Assembly: GCA_048976805.1 (NCBI GenBank)
Contig: JBHGUR010000098.1
Location: 5,881 to 69,880 of the forward strand
DNA from: Ectobacillus sp048976805
GTDB taxonomy: Bacteria; Bacillota; Bacilli; Bacillales; Bacillaceae_G
Direction: 5' to 3'
Length of the DNA stretch: 64,000 nt
Shown: in pieces, positions 33,924-43,724 of the stretch
Layout: each line of letters starts with the position of its first letter
Position numbering within the stretch: the first letter of the stretch is position 1
The notes under the pieces: model-generated
Databases searched by the model: none
What the model was told of the DNA's origin: nothing
The model's input: only the letters and a program-made list of their open reading frames with translations
Made by a program: the position numbers and the translations under genes

Positions 33924-34636
33924 ACTTCCACCGCCTGCAGCGCCTCTTCTAAAGAAACCTTGCCTTCATATAAAGCCTTGCCGGTAATCACGCCGTATAA
34001 TTTCATCTCATTAAGCTTCTTAATATCCGCTAGAGAGCTAACTCCTCCCGATGCCACAATATCGACAGAAACGGCGTCCTGCAGCGCCTGCAGCTGCTCA
34101 AAGTTCGGTCCGGCAAGCGTGCCATCGCGGGAAATGTCAGTAAACACAATCGTTTTAACGCCCATTTCCTCCATTTGCTTTGCAAGCGTAATATAGTGTA
34201 CATCCGATACATCAAGCCAACCTCTTGTCGCGACATATTCATTTTTCGCATCAATGCCGACAACGATGCGCTCGCCGTATTTTGCTAGCGCCTCTTTTAG
34301 AAAATCAGGATTTAACAGCGCCGCCGTGCCGATAATCACGCGCGATACGCCCGCCTTTAGCAGCGTTTCGATTGTTTCAATGGAACGGATGCCGCCACCG
34401 ACTTGCACCGGAATGTTTAGCATGCCGGCGATTTTTTCAATCACAGGCAGGTTTGTCGGGGTACCATCCAACGCGCCGTCTAAATCGACTAGATGCAATA
34501 CTTTTGCGCCAAGCTTTTCAAATACGAGCGCTTGTTCAAGCGGATTTTCATTTACAACCGTTTCTTGCTGAAATTGCCCTTGGTACAAACGGACACAACG
34601 GCCGTTTTTTAAATCAATGGCTGGGAAGACGAGCAT
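33917..34636 (-). CDS. hisA: ProFAR isomerase HisA
   Basis: This 239-residue TIM barrel performs the Amadori rearrangement of ProFAR to PRFAR. Catalytic Asp residues are in PAIDLKNGRCVRLYQG (about 8) and VFTDISRDGTLAGPN (about 129). It overlaps hisH by 28 bases, indicating translational coupling. Confidence 0.95.
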   Translation of the reverse strand: MLVFPAIDLKNGRCVRLYQGQFQQETVVNENPLEQALVFEKLGAKVLHLVDLDGALDGTPTNLPVIEKIAGMLNIPVQVGGGIRSIETIETLLKAGVSRVIIGTAALLNPDFLKEALAKYGERIVVGIDAKNEYVATRGWLDVSDVHYITLAKQMEEMGVKTIVFTDISRDGTLAGPNFEQLQALQDAVSVDIVASGGVSSLADIKKLNEMKLYGVITGKALYEGKVSLEEALQAVEVC

Positions 34637-35235
34637 GTTACCAACTCCTTAAAGTTTTCTAGCATTTTAAGTCCGACCGCGCTGCTTTTTTCCGGGTGGA
34701 ACTGCGCGCCAAATATATTTCCTCTTGATACAAGCCCTGGTACAAACACGCCGTAGTCGCTGCCTGCATCAACGACTTCATCCGGGCAATCCGCATAATA
34801 GGAATGAACATAGTACACGTACGGATTCTCCGGCAATCCATTCATAAGCGCCGAATCTCTCCTTGTTTCCAGCGCGTTCCAGCCCATATGCGGAATTTTC
34901 CGGCCCGCAGGCAGCTTGCGTACCGTCCCCGGCAACAAGCCGAGGCCTTTTGTATATTCAATTTCGTCGCTTGCTTCAAATAAAAGCTGCATCCCTAAAC
35001 AAACGCCCAAAATCGGCTTTCCCTTTGCGGCTTCTTCCAAAATGACGGATACAAGCCCGCGCTCATGCAGTTCCTTCATCGCCTTTGGAAAAGCGCCGAC
35101 GCCCGGCAGCACGATTCCTTTGCTGCTTGCAATTGCCTTTGGGTCGTCTGTAATCACACAGGAAACGCCGACATGCTCGAGCGCCTTGGACACACTGCGC
35201 AAGTTCCCCATTCCGTAATCTACAATCGCAATCAT
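34609..35235 (-). CDS. hisH: Imidazole glycerol phosphate synthase glutaminase HisH
   Basis: This 208-residue class I glutamine amidotransferase supplies ammonia to HisF. The nucleophile Cys is in GVCLGMQLLFE (about 79), and the His-Glu pair in AQFHPEKSS near 182. The C-terminus runs 28 bases into hisA. Confidence 0.94.
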   Translation of the reverse strand: MIAIVDYGMGNLRSVSKALEHVGVSCVITDDPKAIASSKGIVLPGVGAFPKAMKELHERGLVSVILEEAAKGKPILGVCLGMQLLFEASDEIEYTKGLGLLPGTVRKLPAGRKIPHMGWNALETRRDSALMNGLPENPYVYYVHSYYADCPDEVVDAGSDYGVFVPGLVSRGNIFGAQFHPEKSSAVGLKMLENFKELVTCSSSQPLI

Positions 35236-35236
35236 G

Positions 35237-35824
35237 TTACAGCATTCCTTTCGTTGAATTCACACCGATAATGTTTTCATTAATTTCAATAGCTTCACGC
35301 AGCGCTCTGCCAAACGCCTTAAAAAGCGCTTCGATTTTATGGTGCGTGTTCTTTCCGTACAGCACGCGCGCATGCAAAGTAATCCCGGCGTTAAAGCTTA
35401 CCGCACGGAAAAATTCTTCTGTCAGCTCCGTATCAAAATTGCCGAGCTTATCGTTGGAAAGCTCCGCGTCAAACACTAAAAATGGGCGTCCGCTTATATC
35501 CAACGAAACAAACCCAAGCGCTTCGTCCATCGGCACATACGACGTGCCGTAGCGGTTAATTTGCTTTTTATCGCCAAGCGCTTCCTTAATGCACGCGCCA
35601 AGCGCAATTCCAACATCTTCAACTGTATGGTGGGAATCGATATGCAAATCGCCGATTGCTTTTACCTTTAAGCCAATGCGGCCGTGTCGTGCAAATAAAG
35701 TCAGCATATGGTCAAAAAAGCCGACCCCGGTTTCAATGCTTACTTCTTCTTGATTATCTAAGTCAACCCGGATTTGAATATCCGTTTCTGTTGTCGTGCG
35801 TGTCAGTTCTGCTGTACGCCCCAT
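35237..35824 (-). CDS. hisB: Imidazoleglycerol-phosphate dehydratase HisB
   Basis: This 195-residue manganese-dependent dehydratase is the monofunctional form without a phosphatase domain, consistent with hisJ in the same operon. The duplicated metal motifs are DSHHTVEDVGIALG (about 64) and KNTHHKIEALFKAFGRAL (about 163). It ends one base before hisH. Confidence 0.95.
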   Translation of the reverse strand: MGRTAELTRTTTETDIQIRVDLDNQEEVSIETGVGFFDHMLTLFARHGRIGLKVKAIGDLHIDSHHTVEDVGIALGACIKEALGDKKQINRYGTSYVPMDEALGFVSLDISGRPFLVFDAELSNDKLGNFDTELTEEFFRAVSFNAGITLHARVLYGKNTHHKIEALFKAFGRALREAIEINENIIGVNSTKGML

Positions 35825-35826
35825 TG

Positions 35827-37119
35827 TTAATTCCCCCTTTTTTCAAAACGGATTTGAATGGCTTTTGCATGCGCTTGCAGGCCTTCTTTTTCCGCTAAGA
35901 CAATAATTTGGTCTTTCACCTGCTCAAGCGCCTCTTTCGTGTAGGAAAGGAAGCTTGATTTCTTTACAAAATCATCGACAGATAAGGGCGAGAAAAAGCG
36001 CGCTGTTCCGCTTGTCGGCAGTACATGGTTCGGACCCGCAAAATAATCTCCAAGCGGCTCCGGCGCATACGGCCCTACAAAAATTGAACCGGCATTTTTC
36101 ACATTCGCCAGCGCCGTCATCGGCTCTTGAATGTGAAGCTCTAAATGCTCCGGCGCAATCATATTTGCCGCCACAAACGCTTCTTCCATGGAGTTCACAA
36201 CGATAATTGCGCCGTTGCGTTCGATAGCCGCTCTAGCAATGTCAACGCGCGGCAGCTCCGCCAATTGCTGTTCCACCTGCTGTTTTACTTCCTCCGCCAA
36301 CTGTGCGCTTGTTGTCACAAGGATAGAAGAGGAATTCGTGTCATGCTCCGCCTGAGAGAGAAGGTCAGCCGCAATAAACGCCGCATTCGCCGTTTCATCG
36401 GCAATGACGAGAATATCGGACGGCCCCGCGATCATATCAATATTTACATCGCCAAACACGACGCGTTTTGCCAAAGCTACGTACATATTGCCAGGACCGA
36501 CGATTTTGTCAACGCGCGGAATCGATTCTGTTCCGTACGCCAGCGCCGCTACAGCCTGAGCTCCACCAATGCTGTACACCTCATCAACGCCGGAAATTTT
36601 CGCTGCCGCCAAAATATAAGGATTGACGCCGTCTTTGCTTGGAGGCGTCACCATAACGATACGCCCGACACCTGCAATTTTCGCCGGAAGCACATTCATC
36701 AGCACAGATGACGGATATGCTGCTGTCCCGCCAGGCACATACACGCCTACTGTTTCCAAAGGCCGAATAAGTTGGCCGCGAATAACACCATCTTTTTGTG
36801 CGTCAACAAAGCCTTGTCTAATCTGCTGCTCATGATAAGAAGCAATATTATCGCGCGCCTCTTCCAAAGCCTGTAAAAATTCCGGCTCCACACTTACTAC
36901 GGCAGCCTCGATTGCTTCCTGCGGTACGCGAAATGTGTCAAGTTCTACTTTATCGAACTTTTGCGTATACTCGCGCAGCGCTTCATCTTTCCGAAGCTTA
37001 ACATCGGCAACAATCCGCTCAACAGCTTCTGCCGCCGCTTTCTCTGTTTGTTTGGCACTTTCGCGCAGCTCATCAATACTTTTTATGATGCTTTCTTGTT
37101 CGCCATACAAAACCTTCAT
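35827..37119 (-). CDS. hisD: Histidinol dehydrogenase HisD
   Basis: This 430-residue zinc enzyme oxidises histidinol to histidine in two NAD-dependent steps. Family motifs include VPGGTAAYPSSVLM, VDKIVGPGN, AEHDTNSSS and the C-terminal PTSGTARFFSPLSVDDF. ATG 37119 is chosen because GGGAGAG precedes it and the protein then starts like its relatives. Two bases separate it from hisB. Confidence 0.94.
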   Translation of the reverse strand: MKVLYGEQESIIKSIDELRESAKQTEKAAAEAVERIVADVKLRKDEALREYTQKFDKVELDTFRVPQEAIEAAVVSVEPEFLQALEEARDNIASYHEQQIRQGFVDAQKDGVIRGQLIRPLETVGVYVPGGTAAYPSSVLMNVLPAKIAGVGRIVMVTPPSKDGVNPYILAAAKISGVDEVYSIGGAQAVAALAYGTESIPRVDKIVGPGNMYVALAKRVVFGDVNIDMIAGPSDILVIADETANAAFIAADLLSQAEHDTNSSSILVTTSAQLAEEVKQQVEQQLAELPRVDIARAAIERNGAIIVVNSMEEAFVAANMIAPEHLELHIQEPMTALANVKNAGSIFVGPYAPEPLGDYFAGPNHVLPTSGTARFFSPLSVDDFVKKSSFLSYTKEALEQVKDQIIVLAEKEGLQAHAKAIQIRFEKRGN

Positions 37120-37132
37120 TCTCTCTCTCTCC

Positions 37133-37768
37133 CTACACACCGCTTGCTACAGCAGCTTCAATTTGATTAATAATCGAGAACATTTCATCTTTTTTCATTT
37201 TCAAAGACGCTTTATTTGCGATTAAGCGCGCGGAAATATCACAAATTTCCTCAAACACAATCAAGCCGTTTTCGCGCAGCGTCGCTCCTGTCTCCACAAT
37301 ATCAACAATCGCATCGGCCAAACCTAGCAATGGCGCGATTTCCACGGAGCCTTCGATCTTAATGATTTCAACGTCTTCCCCTTTTTGGCGGAAATAGGCG
37401 GACGCGACATTTGCGTACTTCGTAGCGATTGTTTTCTTTTTATATCCGTTCGGGTTATACTCAGGGACGGACGCAACACAAAACTTGCACTTGCCGATGC
37501 CAAGGTCGACCATTTCATATAATTCCTTTTCATTTTCCATTAACACGTCTTTGCCGACGATGCCAATATCGGCAACACCGTGCTCAACATAGGTCAGTAC
37601 GTCGACCGCCTTAACGAGAATGAATGAAATATTGGAGCCTTTGCTTTGGAAGACAAGCTTTCTTCCCTTTTCCTTTAGCTCTGAGCAATCGATTCCAACA
37701 CGCTCAAGCATCGGAATTACTTGCTTCTCAAGCCGCCCTTTAGTTAACGCAATTTGAATGTTACGCAT
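37133..37768 (-). CDS. hisG: ATP phosphoribosyltransferase HisG, short form
   Basis: This 211-residue enzyme commits ATP and PRPP to histidine synthesis. It is the short form lacking the regulatory C-terminal domain and needs HisZ, encoded just upstream. Motifs are IALTKGRLEK at the start, DIGIVGKDVL near 67 and the PRPP loop DIVETGATLRENGL near 170. ATG 37768 overlaps the hisZ end by 25 bases. Confidence 0.95.
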   Translation of the reverse strand: MRNIQIALTKGRLEKQVIPMLERVGIDCSELKEKGRKLVFQSKGSNISFILVKAVDVLTYVEHGVADIGIVGKDVLMENEKELYEMVDLGIGKCKFCVASVPEYNPNGYKKKTIATKYANVASAYFRQKGEDVEIIKIEGSVEIAPLLGLADAIVDIVETGATLRENGLIVFEEICDISARLIANKASLKMKKDEMFSIINQIEAAVASGV

Positions 37769-39006
37769 GATGCTTCCCCCTCTTTTTGCAGCAGCCATTT
37801 TTCCTGCCAAACGTATTCTGTCAGCTTATCTCCGGATGTATCGATTACAATCGGAATACTGTGTTTTCGTGCAAACTGAAAGGTATCTGGCAATGTTTCA
37901 CACATGGATAGTTCAGCTTTTATGCCATCCTTTGCATAAAGCGAACGGAGCCGCTCTGCTTCCGCAAGCGTTTCAAGCTCGTAATGAATCAAAATCGCAG
38001 CCGATTCCGTTTTAGCAGGCGGGGTATTCTCTTTCAAAACGCGAACAATTTGGTCAACTTGCAGCGCCAAGCCGGTTGCCGGCATTGGCTCTCCAAAATG
38101 CCCCATCAATTCGTCATAACGGCCGCCGCTTACAATTTCCTCGCCGATATCATAGGCATAGCCGCGGAAAATAACCCCTGTATAATATTGAAGATTTTGG
38201 ATCATTCCGAGGTCGACTGAAATATAGTTTCCATAGCCGAGGCGCTCAATCGTTTCATAAATTTTTCGGACGCGATCGATCGCCTTTTTCATCTCTTTAT
38301 TTGCAGCAAGCCGGTCTGCTTCGTCAATCACTTCCATGCCGCCGAACAATCTTGGCAAGCGCTGCAATAAGCGCACCGTTGCATCATTTAAGTCAAAATT
38401 CTTTTTCTTCAAAAATTCTGACAGGCCAGTGTAGCTTTTATTTTCAATATAATCGCGCAAAATGCTTTCATCCTCTTCCGTCAGCGACAGCTTTTTTATA
38501 ATAGATTTATAAATTTCCACTTGCCCGATTTCAATTTTAAATTGGGTAACTCCTACTGCCTGCAGTGCAGTAATCGCACTGACAATGCATTCTACCTCGG
38601 CGCGCAAGTTATCAATGCCAATAATTTCAATGCCAGTTTGAGTCAACTCATTATATTTTCCTGTCATGCTTTGATTAGCGCGGAAAATATTGCCGCTATA
38701 TGTTAATTTTAGCGGAGGCTTCATCATCGTGGAGCCGACAACGCGAGCAATCGGAATCGTCATATCCGGACGAAGCACTAAAATGCGGCCATGCTGGTCA
38801 AAAAATTTATACATTTTTTCTTCGTCAATCGGACGGTTTCGAAACGAAAACACATCATAAAATTCAATCGTCGGCGTGCGCACTTCTTCATAGCCCCGCG
38901 ATATAAATACACGGCGCAAGCGCTGCTCTACCTCTTCCTTCAAGGTACATTCTTCAAACAATATATCTCTCGTTCCGTTTGGATTTGCTCGCTTCCATTT
39001 TGTCAT
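37744..39006 (-). CDS. hisZ: ATP phosphoribosyltransferase regulatory subunit HisZ
   Basis: This 420-residue histidyl-tRNA-synthetase-like protein lacks aminoacylation ability and forms a hetero-octamer with HisG, giving activity and histidine feedback control. Class II synthetase traces are NPNGTRDIL, RPDMTIPIARVV and VSGGRYDELMGHFG. It is the first gene of the his operon, with its own promoter and no T-box. Confidence 0.92.
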   Translation of the reverse strand: MTKWKRANPNGTRDILFEECTLKEEVEQRLRRVFISRGYEEVRTPTIEFYDVFSFRNRPIDEEKMYKFFDQHGRILVLRPDMTIPIARVVGSTMMKPPLKLTYSGNIFRANQSMTGKYNELTQTGIEIIGIDNLRAEVECIVSAITALQAVGVTQFKIEIGQVEIYKSIIKKLSLTEEDESILRDYIENKSYTGLSEFLKKKNFDLNDATVRLLQRLPRLFGGMEVIDEADRLAANKEMKKAIDRVRKIYETIERLGYGNYISVDLGMIQNLQYYTGVIFRGYAYDIGEEIVSGGRYDELMGHFGEPMPATGLALQVDQIVRVLKENTPPAKTESAAILIHYELETLAEAERLRSLYAKDGIKAELSMCETLPDTFQFARKHSIPIVIDTSGDKLTEYVWQEKWLLQKEGEASCVTFKLR

Positions 39007-39051
39007 TTTTTAACACCCCTTATTTTGTAAAAACGAAAGTTGTTATTTAAA

Positions 39052-39080
39052 AAGATACAAAGGAACGCAGTTTATGTCAA
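39052..39080 (-). promoter_or_regulatory. Promoter of the his operon
   Basis: On the minus strand TTGACA (39075-39080) and TATCTT (39052-39057) are exactly 17 bases apart. The predicted start leaves a leader of only about 40 bases. Confidence 0.65.
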
Positions 39081-39096
39081 ATGATTTCAAATGACA
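39075..39096. promoter_or_regulatory. Symmetrical site over the his -35 element
   Basis: TGTCA and TGACA bound a 22-bp imperfect palindrome. Inside it CAAATGA occurs twice with a 10-bp period. It overlaps the -35 hexamer, where a repressor would block the polymerase. The binding protein is unknown. Confidence 0.35.
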
Positions 39097-39126
39097 AACC
39101 TGTATAAAATTACAATTTATTACATA

Positions 39127-39162
39127 TAAAAACCTTCAATTGCTCTAAAACAATTGAAGGTT
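39127..39162 (-). terminator. Terminator of the ilv-leu operon
   Basis: On the minus strand AACCTTCAATTG and CAATTGAAGGTT form a perfect 12-bp stem followed by TTTAT. It separates leuD from the his promoter. Confidence 0.85.
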
Positions 39163-39171
39163 CCTTGAATG

Positions 39172-39741
39172 TTATTGCATCCTTTGCTCATATAAGCTAA
39201 TTTGTTTTTCATACTGCAGTGTCACAGCAATATCATCCAGCCCTTTTAGAAGCTTTTCCTTCCAAACTGGCTCAATTGAAAACGCAAACGTATCGTAAGG
39301 CGTTACAATTTTCTGTTTTTCCAAATCTACCGTAATTTGCTCATCAGCATTTAAAGACGCTAACTTTTGCCGGGCACTTGCCTCCAAAACAATCGGCAGC
39401 ATGCCATTTTTTGTGCAATTCATATAAAAGATGTCGGCAAAGCTTCCCGCAATAATGACACGAAATCCATAGTCTTCCAAAGCCCAAGGCGCGTGTTCCC
39501 GTGAAGAACCGCATCCGAAATTGTCGCCGGTAACTAAAATGGTCGCTTTTTTCCGAGCGTTGAGCGGAAATTCCGGATTATCCGTACGGTCTGGCAAGTA
39601 GCGCCATTCATCGAATAAAAATTGGCCGAACCCAGTTCTTTCAATACGCTTTAAATATTGCTTCGGAATAATTTGGTCTGTATCGATATTATCATTCATA
39701 AGCGCGACAACTGTGCCTTTATGCGTATGAAACGGTCTCAT
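39172..39741 (-). CDS. leuD: 3-isopropylmalate dehydratase small subunit LeuD
   Basis: This 189-residue subunit forms the swivel domain of isopropylmalate isomerase with LeuC. Motif NFGCGSSREHAPWAL lies near 73, and the start is MRPFHTHKGTVVALMNDNID. ATG 39741 overlaps leuC by 23 bases and has AGGAGG upstream. Confidence 0.94.
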   Translation of the reverse strand: MRPFHTHKGTVVALMNDNIDTDQIIPKQYLKRIERTGFGQFLFDEWRYLPDRTDNPEFPLNARKKATILVTGDNFGCGSSREHAPWALEDYGFRVIIAGSFADIFYMNCTKNGMLPIVLEASARQKLASLNADEQITVDLEKQKIVTPYDTFAFSIEPVWKEKLLKGLDDIAVTLQYEKQISLYEQRMQ

Positions 39742-41113
39742 GGTACTCCTCCTTCCGGATGTCGACGAATCGGCCGTATACAGCTGCGGCTGCCGCCATC
39801 GCCGGGCTGACAAGATGTGTGCGCGCCCCCTTGCCTTGTCTTCCTTCAAAGTTGCGGTTGGATGTTGATGCGCAATGTTCCCCTGCCGGCACTTGGTCTG
39901 GGTTCATTCCTAAGCACATGGAACATCCGGCTTCTCTCCATTCAAAACCAGCTTCGATAAAAATTTTATCCAGCCCTTTTTCCATCGCTTGCTTGCGGAC
40001 TTGCTTGGACCCTGGCACGACAAGAGCCCGGACGCCATCTTTTACTTTTTTCCCCTTTACAAAAGCGGCCGCTTCTTCTAAATCAGATAAGCGCGAGTTT
40101 GTACATGAACCGATAAAAACGTGCTGCACCGGAATATCCTCTACTTTTTGCCCCGGCTTTAGGGCCATATATTCATAAGCCCTTTTGTCATTCGCATCTT
40201 GAATGTCCGGAAGCACCTCATCAATGCGGACGCCCATGCCTGGGTTTGTTCCCCATGTCACATACGGGGCCAAATCAGACACATCGACCGACACATGGCG
40301 ATCATATACGGCATCGCTATCTGTATACAACATCTTCCAATCCTCAACCACCGCTTCAAACTCCTTCGGCGCGTACGGGCGGCCTTTTACATAGGAAAAC
40401 GTCGTTTCATCAGGAGCAATCAAGCCGGCCTTCGCGCCCCCTTCAATCGCCATATTGCAAAGCGTCATCCGTTCTTCCATCGTCATCGCCTTCACCGCTG
40501 GGCCGTAAAATTCAATTACATGCCCCGTACCCATGGAAACGCCATAAGTTGCTAACAAATGAAGAATAATATCCTTTGCGTAGACACCTTTTGGCAAGCG
40601 CCCTTTTAATTCCACTCCCATAGACTTCGGCTTCTTTTGCCATAACGTTTGCGTTGCAAGCACATGCTCCACTTCGCTCGTGCCAATGCCAAATGCCAAA
40701 GCGCCGAACGCCCCGTGTGTGGACGTATGGCTGTCGCCGCATACAATCGTTTTGCCTGGTTGTGTCAGCCCAAGCTCAGGGCCGATAACATGGACGATGC
40801 CTTGGCGCTCGTCGTTCATATCAGCAAGCGTAATCCCGAACTCCTTGCAGTTTTCGCGCAATGTATCCATTTGCTTTTTCGCAATTTCATCCGTAATGTT
40901 CCAAACATCCTTTGTCGGAACGTTATGGTCCATTGTGGCAAATGTTAAATCCGGCCTTCTTACCTTGCGCCCGGAAAGGCGCAATCCTTCGAAAGCTTGC
41001 GGAGACGTTACTTCATGGACAAGGTGAAGATCGATATAAATTAAGTCAGAGCCATTTTCAGTGCTTGTAACAGTGTGGCGGTCCCATAGTTTATCGAATA
41101 GCGTTTTCCCCAT
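39719..41113 (-). CDS. leuC: 3-isopropylmalate dehydratase large subunit LeuC
   Basis: This 464-residue aconitase-like subunit isomerises 2- to 3-isopropylmalate. The 4Fe-4S ligands are in FIGSCTNSRLSDLEE (near 344) and CSMCLGMNPDQV (near 405). GDSHTSTHGAFGALAFGIGT binds substrate. It overlaps leuB by one base and leuD by 23. Confidence 0.95.
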   Translation of the reverse strand: MGKTLFDKLWDRHTVTSTENGSDLIYIDLHLVHEVTSPQAFEGLRLSGRKVRRPDLTFATMDHNVPTKDVWNITDEIAKKQMDTLRENCKEFGITLADMNDERQGIVHVIGPELGLTQPGKTIVCGDSHTSTHGAFGALAFGIGTSEVEHVLATQTLWQKKPKSMGVELKGRLPKGVYAKDIILHLLATYGVSMGTGHVIEFYGPAVKAMTMEERMTLCNMAIEGGAKAGLIAPDETTFSYVKGRPYAPKEFEAVVEDWKMLYTDSDAVYDRHVSVDVSDLAPYVTWGTNPGMGVRIDEVLPDIQDANDKRAYEYMALKPGQKVEDIPVQHVFIGSCTNSRLSDLEEAAAFVKGKKVKDGVRALVVPGSKQVRKQAMEKGLDKIFIEAGFEWREAGCSMCLGMNPDQVPAGEHCASTSNRNFEGRQGKGARTHLVSPAMAAAAAVYGRFVDIRKEEYHETVSYA

Positions 41114-42183
41114 TATTTTCCTCTCCCTACTAACACTTGCTCCTCCATCGCTTGCACAACATAATCGGTAAAGGAAGTTGTCGTTTCGCTTCCTCCTAAA
41201 TCTCCTGTATAGCGCCCTGCTTTTAATACGGAAGCCACCGCTTCTTCAATTGCTTTCGCCTCGGCTGCTAAACCGAAGGACTGTTCGAGCATCATCGCGA
41301 CAGAACGGATCATGGCAATCGGATTCGCCTTGTTTTTGCCGGCGATATCCGGCGCCGAGCCGTGAATCGGTTCGTATAACGACGGGCCGTTTTCAGCATG
41401 GCTTGCAGACGGCAGCATACCTAGCGAGCCTGCCAGCACGGATGCTTCGTCGCTTAAAATGTCGCCAAACAGGTTTTCCGTCACAATGACATCAAACCGG
41501 CCAGGATTGCGGACAAGCTCCATCGCTGCCGCATCAACAAGCAAATGCTCCAGTTCCACTTCCGGATAACGCTCTGCCACTTCGCACGCAACCTCTCTCC
41601 AGAGCTTGCTCGATTCCAGCACATTGGCTTTATCAATGGAAGTTACCCTTTTCCTTCTCGTCAGCGCAAGCTTGAACGCATATTCTACGATTCTTTCAAT
41701 TTCCCGTCTTGTATACGTAAGCGTATCTGTCGCATGCTCTTTTGTCCGTTCTTTTGGAGCTGAAAAGTAAATGCCTCCTGTCAATTCGCGCACTACAACA
41801 AATTGTACCTCTTTTGCCATTTCCGCCTTTAAAGGAGAAAGATGGGCAACCGCCCCATCCACTTCAACCGGGCGGACGTTGGCAAATACGCCAAGCGCCT
41901 TGCGAAGCGTAAGCAGCCCTTTTTCCGGCCTTTCCGGCGCCGCGTCCCATCTCGGCCCTCCGACAGCCCCGAGCAAAACGGCATCGCTCGCTAAACAAGC
42001 TGCCAGCGTCCGGGCCGGGAACGGCTGGCCGCACTCATCGATCGCCGCTCCCCCGAACCATTCATCCTGCAAATGAAAACGATGGTTGTATAACCGTTCA
42101 ACTGTGTGTAAAACTTTCTTTGCGCTTTCCATAATTTCCGGTCCGATCCCATCGCCGGCTAAACAAACGATTCTTTTTTCCAC
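41113..42183 (-). CDS. leuB: 3-isopropylmalate dehydrogenase LeuB
   Basis: This 356-residue NAD-dependent decarboxylating dehydrogenase acts on 3-isopropylmalate. Motifs: LAGDGIGPEIM at the start, LLGAVGGPRWD near 70, and the signature NLFGDILSDEASVLAGSLGM near 235. It lies 11 bases after leuA. Confidence 0.95.
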   Translation of the reverse strand: MEKRIVCLAGDGIGPEIMESAKKVLHTVERLYNHRFHLQDEWFGGAAIDECGQPFPARTLAACLASDAVLLGAVGGPRWDAAPERPEKGLLTLRKALGVFANVRPVEVDGAVAHLSPLKAEMAKEVQFVVVRELTGGIYFSAPKERTKEHATDTLTYTRREIERIVEYAFKLALTRRKRVTSIDKANVLESSKLWREVACEVAERYPEVELEHLLVDAAAMELVRNPGRFDVIVTENLFGDILSDEASVLAGSLGMLPSASHAENGPSLYEPIHGSAPDIAGKNKANPIAMIRSVAMMLEQSFGLAAEAKAIEEAVASVLKAGRYTGDLGGSETTTSFTDYVVQAMEEQVLVGRGK

Positions 42184-42194
42184 AAAACCACTCC

Positions 42195-43724
42195 CTATCG
42201 TTTTGCGATTGCGGCCAATCTCTTCGATTTCCCTGCCGCGTGCACGTAAGCCCGTGCCGAAGCTTCCAATACATCCTGCGCCACACCAAAACCTGATACA
42301 CGCGTTCCGTTTTGTTCAAGCTCTACATGAACGTGGGCAAGCGCATCTTTGCCTTGCGTAATAGATTGAATGCGATAGTCAATCAATTTGCACTCAAGTT
42401 GAAGGATTCTTTGAATCGCATTATAAATCGCTTCGATGCTGCCCGCACCCGTTGCGGCATCCTCCAGTACATTGCCTTCTTTATCCTCCAGTACAACAGT
42501 AGCTGATTGCGTGCCATTGGAAATAAAATGCGCTTGTAAATATTTTACTTCAAATGGCTGGTCAGCCAAGGCCGCTTCCCCTAGCATAAGCGCATGCAAA
42601 TCTTCTTCGGTTACTTCTTTTTTGCGGTCCGCCAACTGCTTAAATGCGCGAAATGCACGGTCCCGCTCTTCAGGAGAAAGCTCGTAGCCAAGCTCTGCCA
42701 TCCTTTCAGTAAAAGCGTGGCGGCCGGAATGCTTTCCAAGTACAAGTTTGTTTTGTTCTTCCCCTACTAGCTCTGGGGAAATAATTTCATAGGTTGACGC
42801 CTCTTTTAACACACCGTCTTGATGAATGCCGGATTCATGCGCAAAAGCATTGGCCCCAACAACCGCTTTATTTTTTGGAACAATCATACCTGTTAGACGG
42901 CTGACAAGCGCGCTCGTCGCTTTAATTTCTTTTAAATTGATAGTAGTGTCGGCATTGTAATGGTCCTTGCGAATATACAACGCGACTGCAACCTCTTCTA
43001 AAGCGGCGTTGCCGGCGCGTTCGCCGATTCCGTTAATCGTGCCCTCTACCTGTCCGACACCGCTCTCAACCGCTGCTAATGAGTTGGCGACCGCCATGCC
43101 GAGGTCATCGTGGCAATGGCAGGAAAAAATCGCTTTATCATAGGATGGTACGTGCTCTTTTAGATATTGAAACAAATTGTAGTACTCCTGCGGATTTGTG
43201 TATCCGACTGTATCGGGAATGTTCACGACATCCGCGCCGTGGCGAATCGCTTCTTCAATCGCCTGCGCCAAAAACGCGTAATCCGTCCGGGTCGCGTCTT
43301 CCGCGGAAAATTGAACGACTGGAAATAGCGACTTAGACAGCTTCACCGATTCGCGGATTGTACTTAGCACATCTTCACGAGACATTCTCAGCTTATGCTT
43401 CATATGAATGTCGCTTGTTGCGATAAAAACGTGCAGCCGCGGTGCAGCCGCCTCCTTTAACGCCTCGTAAGCTATGCGAATATCCGACTCCTTCGCGCGC
43501 GCCAGGCTCATAACCGATGCATTTTTGATAATTTTCGCGATATCGCGCACTGACTGAAAATCACCTTCGGAGGCGGCTGCAAAGCCCGCCTCCATGATAT
43601 TAATGCCAAGCCGTTCCAATTGCCGTGCAATTTGCAATTTTTCTTGCGGATTTAAATTTACACCGGCCGATTGCTCTCCGTCCCGCAGCGTTGTGTCCAT
43701 GAACAAAATTTGTCTCATGTCCAT
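42195..43724 (-). CDS. leuA: 2-isopropylmalate synthase LeuA
   Basis: This 509-residue enzyme condenses acetyl-CoA with 2-oxoisovalerate, the first leucine-specific step. The TIM barrel begins DTTLRDGEQSAGV (about 10), with HCHDDLGMAVANS and the flexible linker region near 200-300. The C-terminal LeuA dimer domain (about 380-509) gives leucine feedback. The start shares bases with the ilvC stop (TAATG); a second ATG two codons later is also possible. Confidence 0.95.
   Translation of the reverse strand: MDMRQILFMDTTLRDGEQSAGVNLNPQEKLQIARQLERLGINIMEAGFAAASEGDFQSVRDIAKIIKNASVMSLARAKESDIRIAYEALKEAAAPRLHVFIATSDIHMKHKLRMSREDVLSTIRESVKLSKSLFPVVQFSAEDATRTDYAFLAQAIEEAIRHGADVVNIPDTVGYTNPQEYYNLFQYLKEHVPSYDKAIFSCHCHDDLGMAVANSLAAVESGVGQVEGTINGIGERAGNAALEEVAVALYIRKDHYNADTTINLKEIKATSALVSRLTGMIVPKNKAVVGANAFAHESGIHQDGVLKEASTYEIISPELVGEEQNKLVLGKHSGRHAFTERMAELGYELSPEERDRAFRAFKQLADRKKEVTEEDLHALMLGEAALADQPFEVKYLQAHFISNGTQSATVVLEDKEGNVLEDAATGAGSIEAIYNAIQRILQLECKLIDYRIQSITQGKDALAHVHVELEQNGTRVSGFGVAQDVLEASARAYVHAAGKSKRLAAIAKR

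Noticed and set aside
36145..36711. 188-codon plus-strand frame opposite hisD
   Set aside because: His/Arg/Asn-rich shadow of the conserved hisD sequence.
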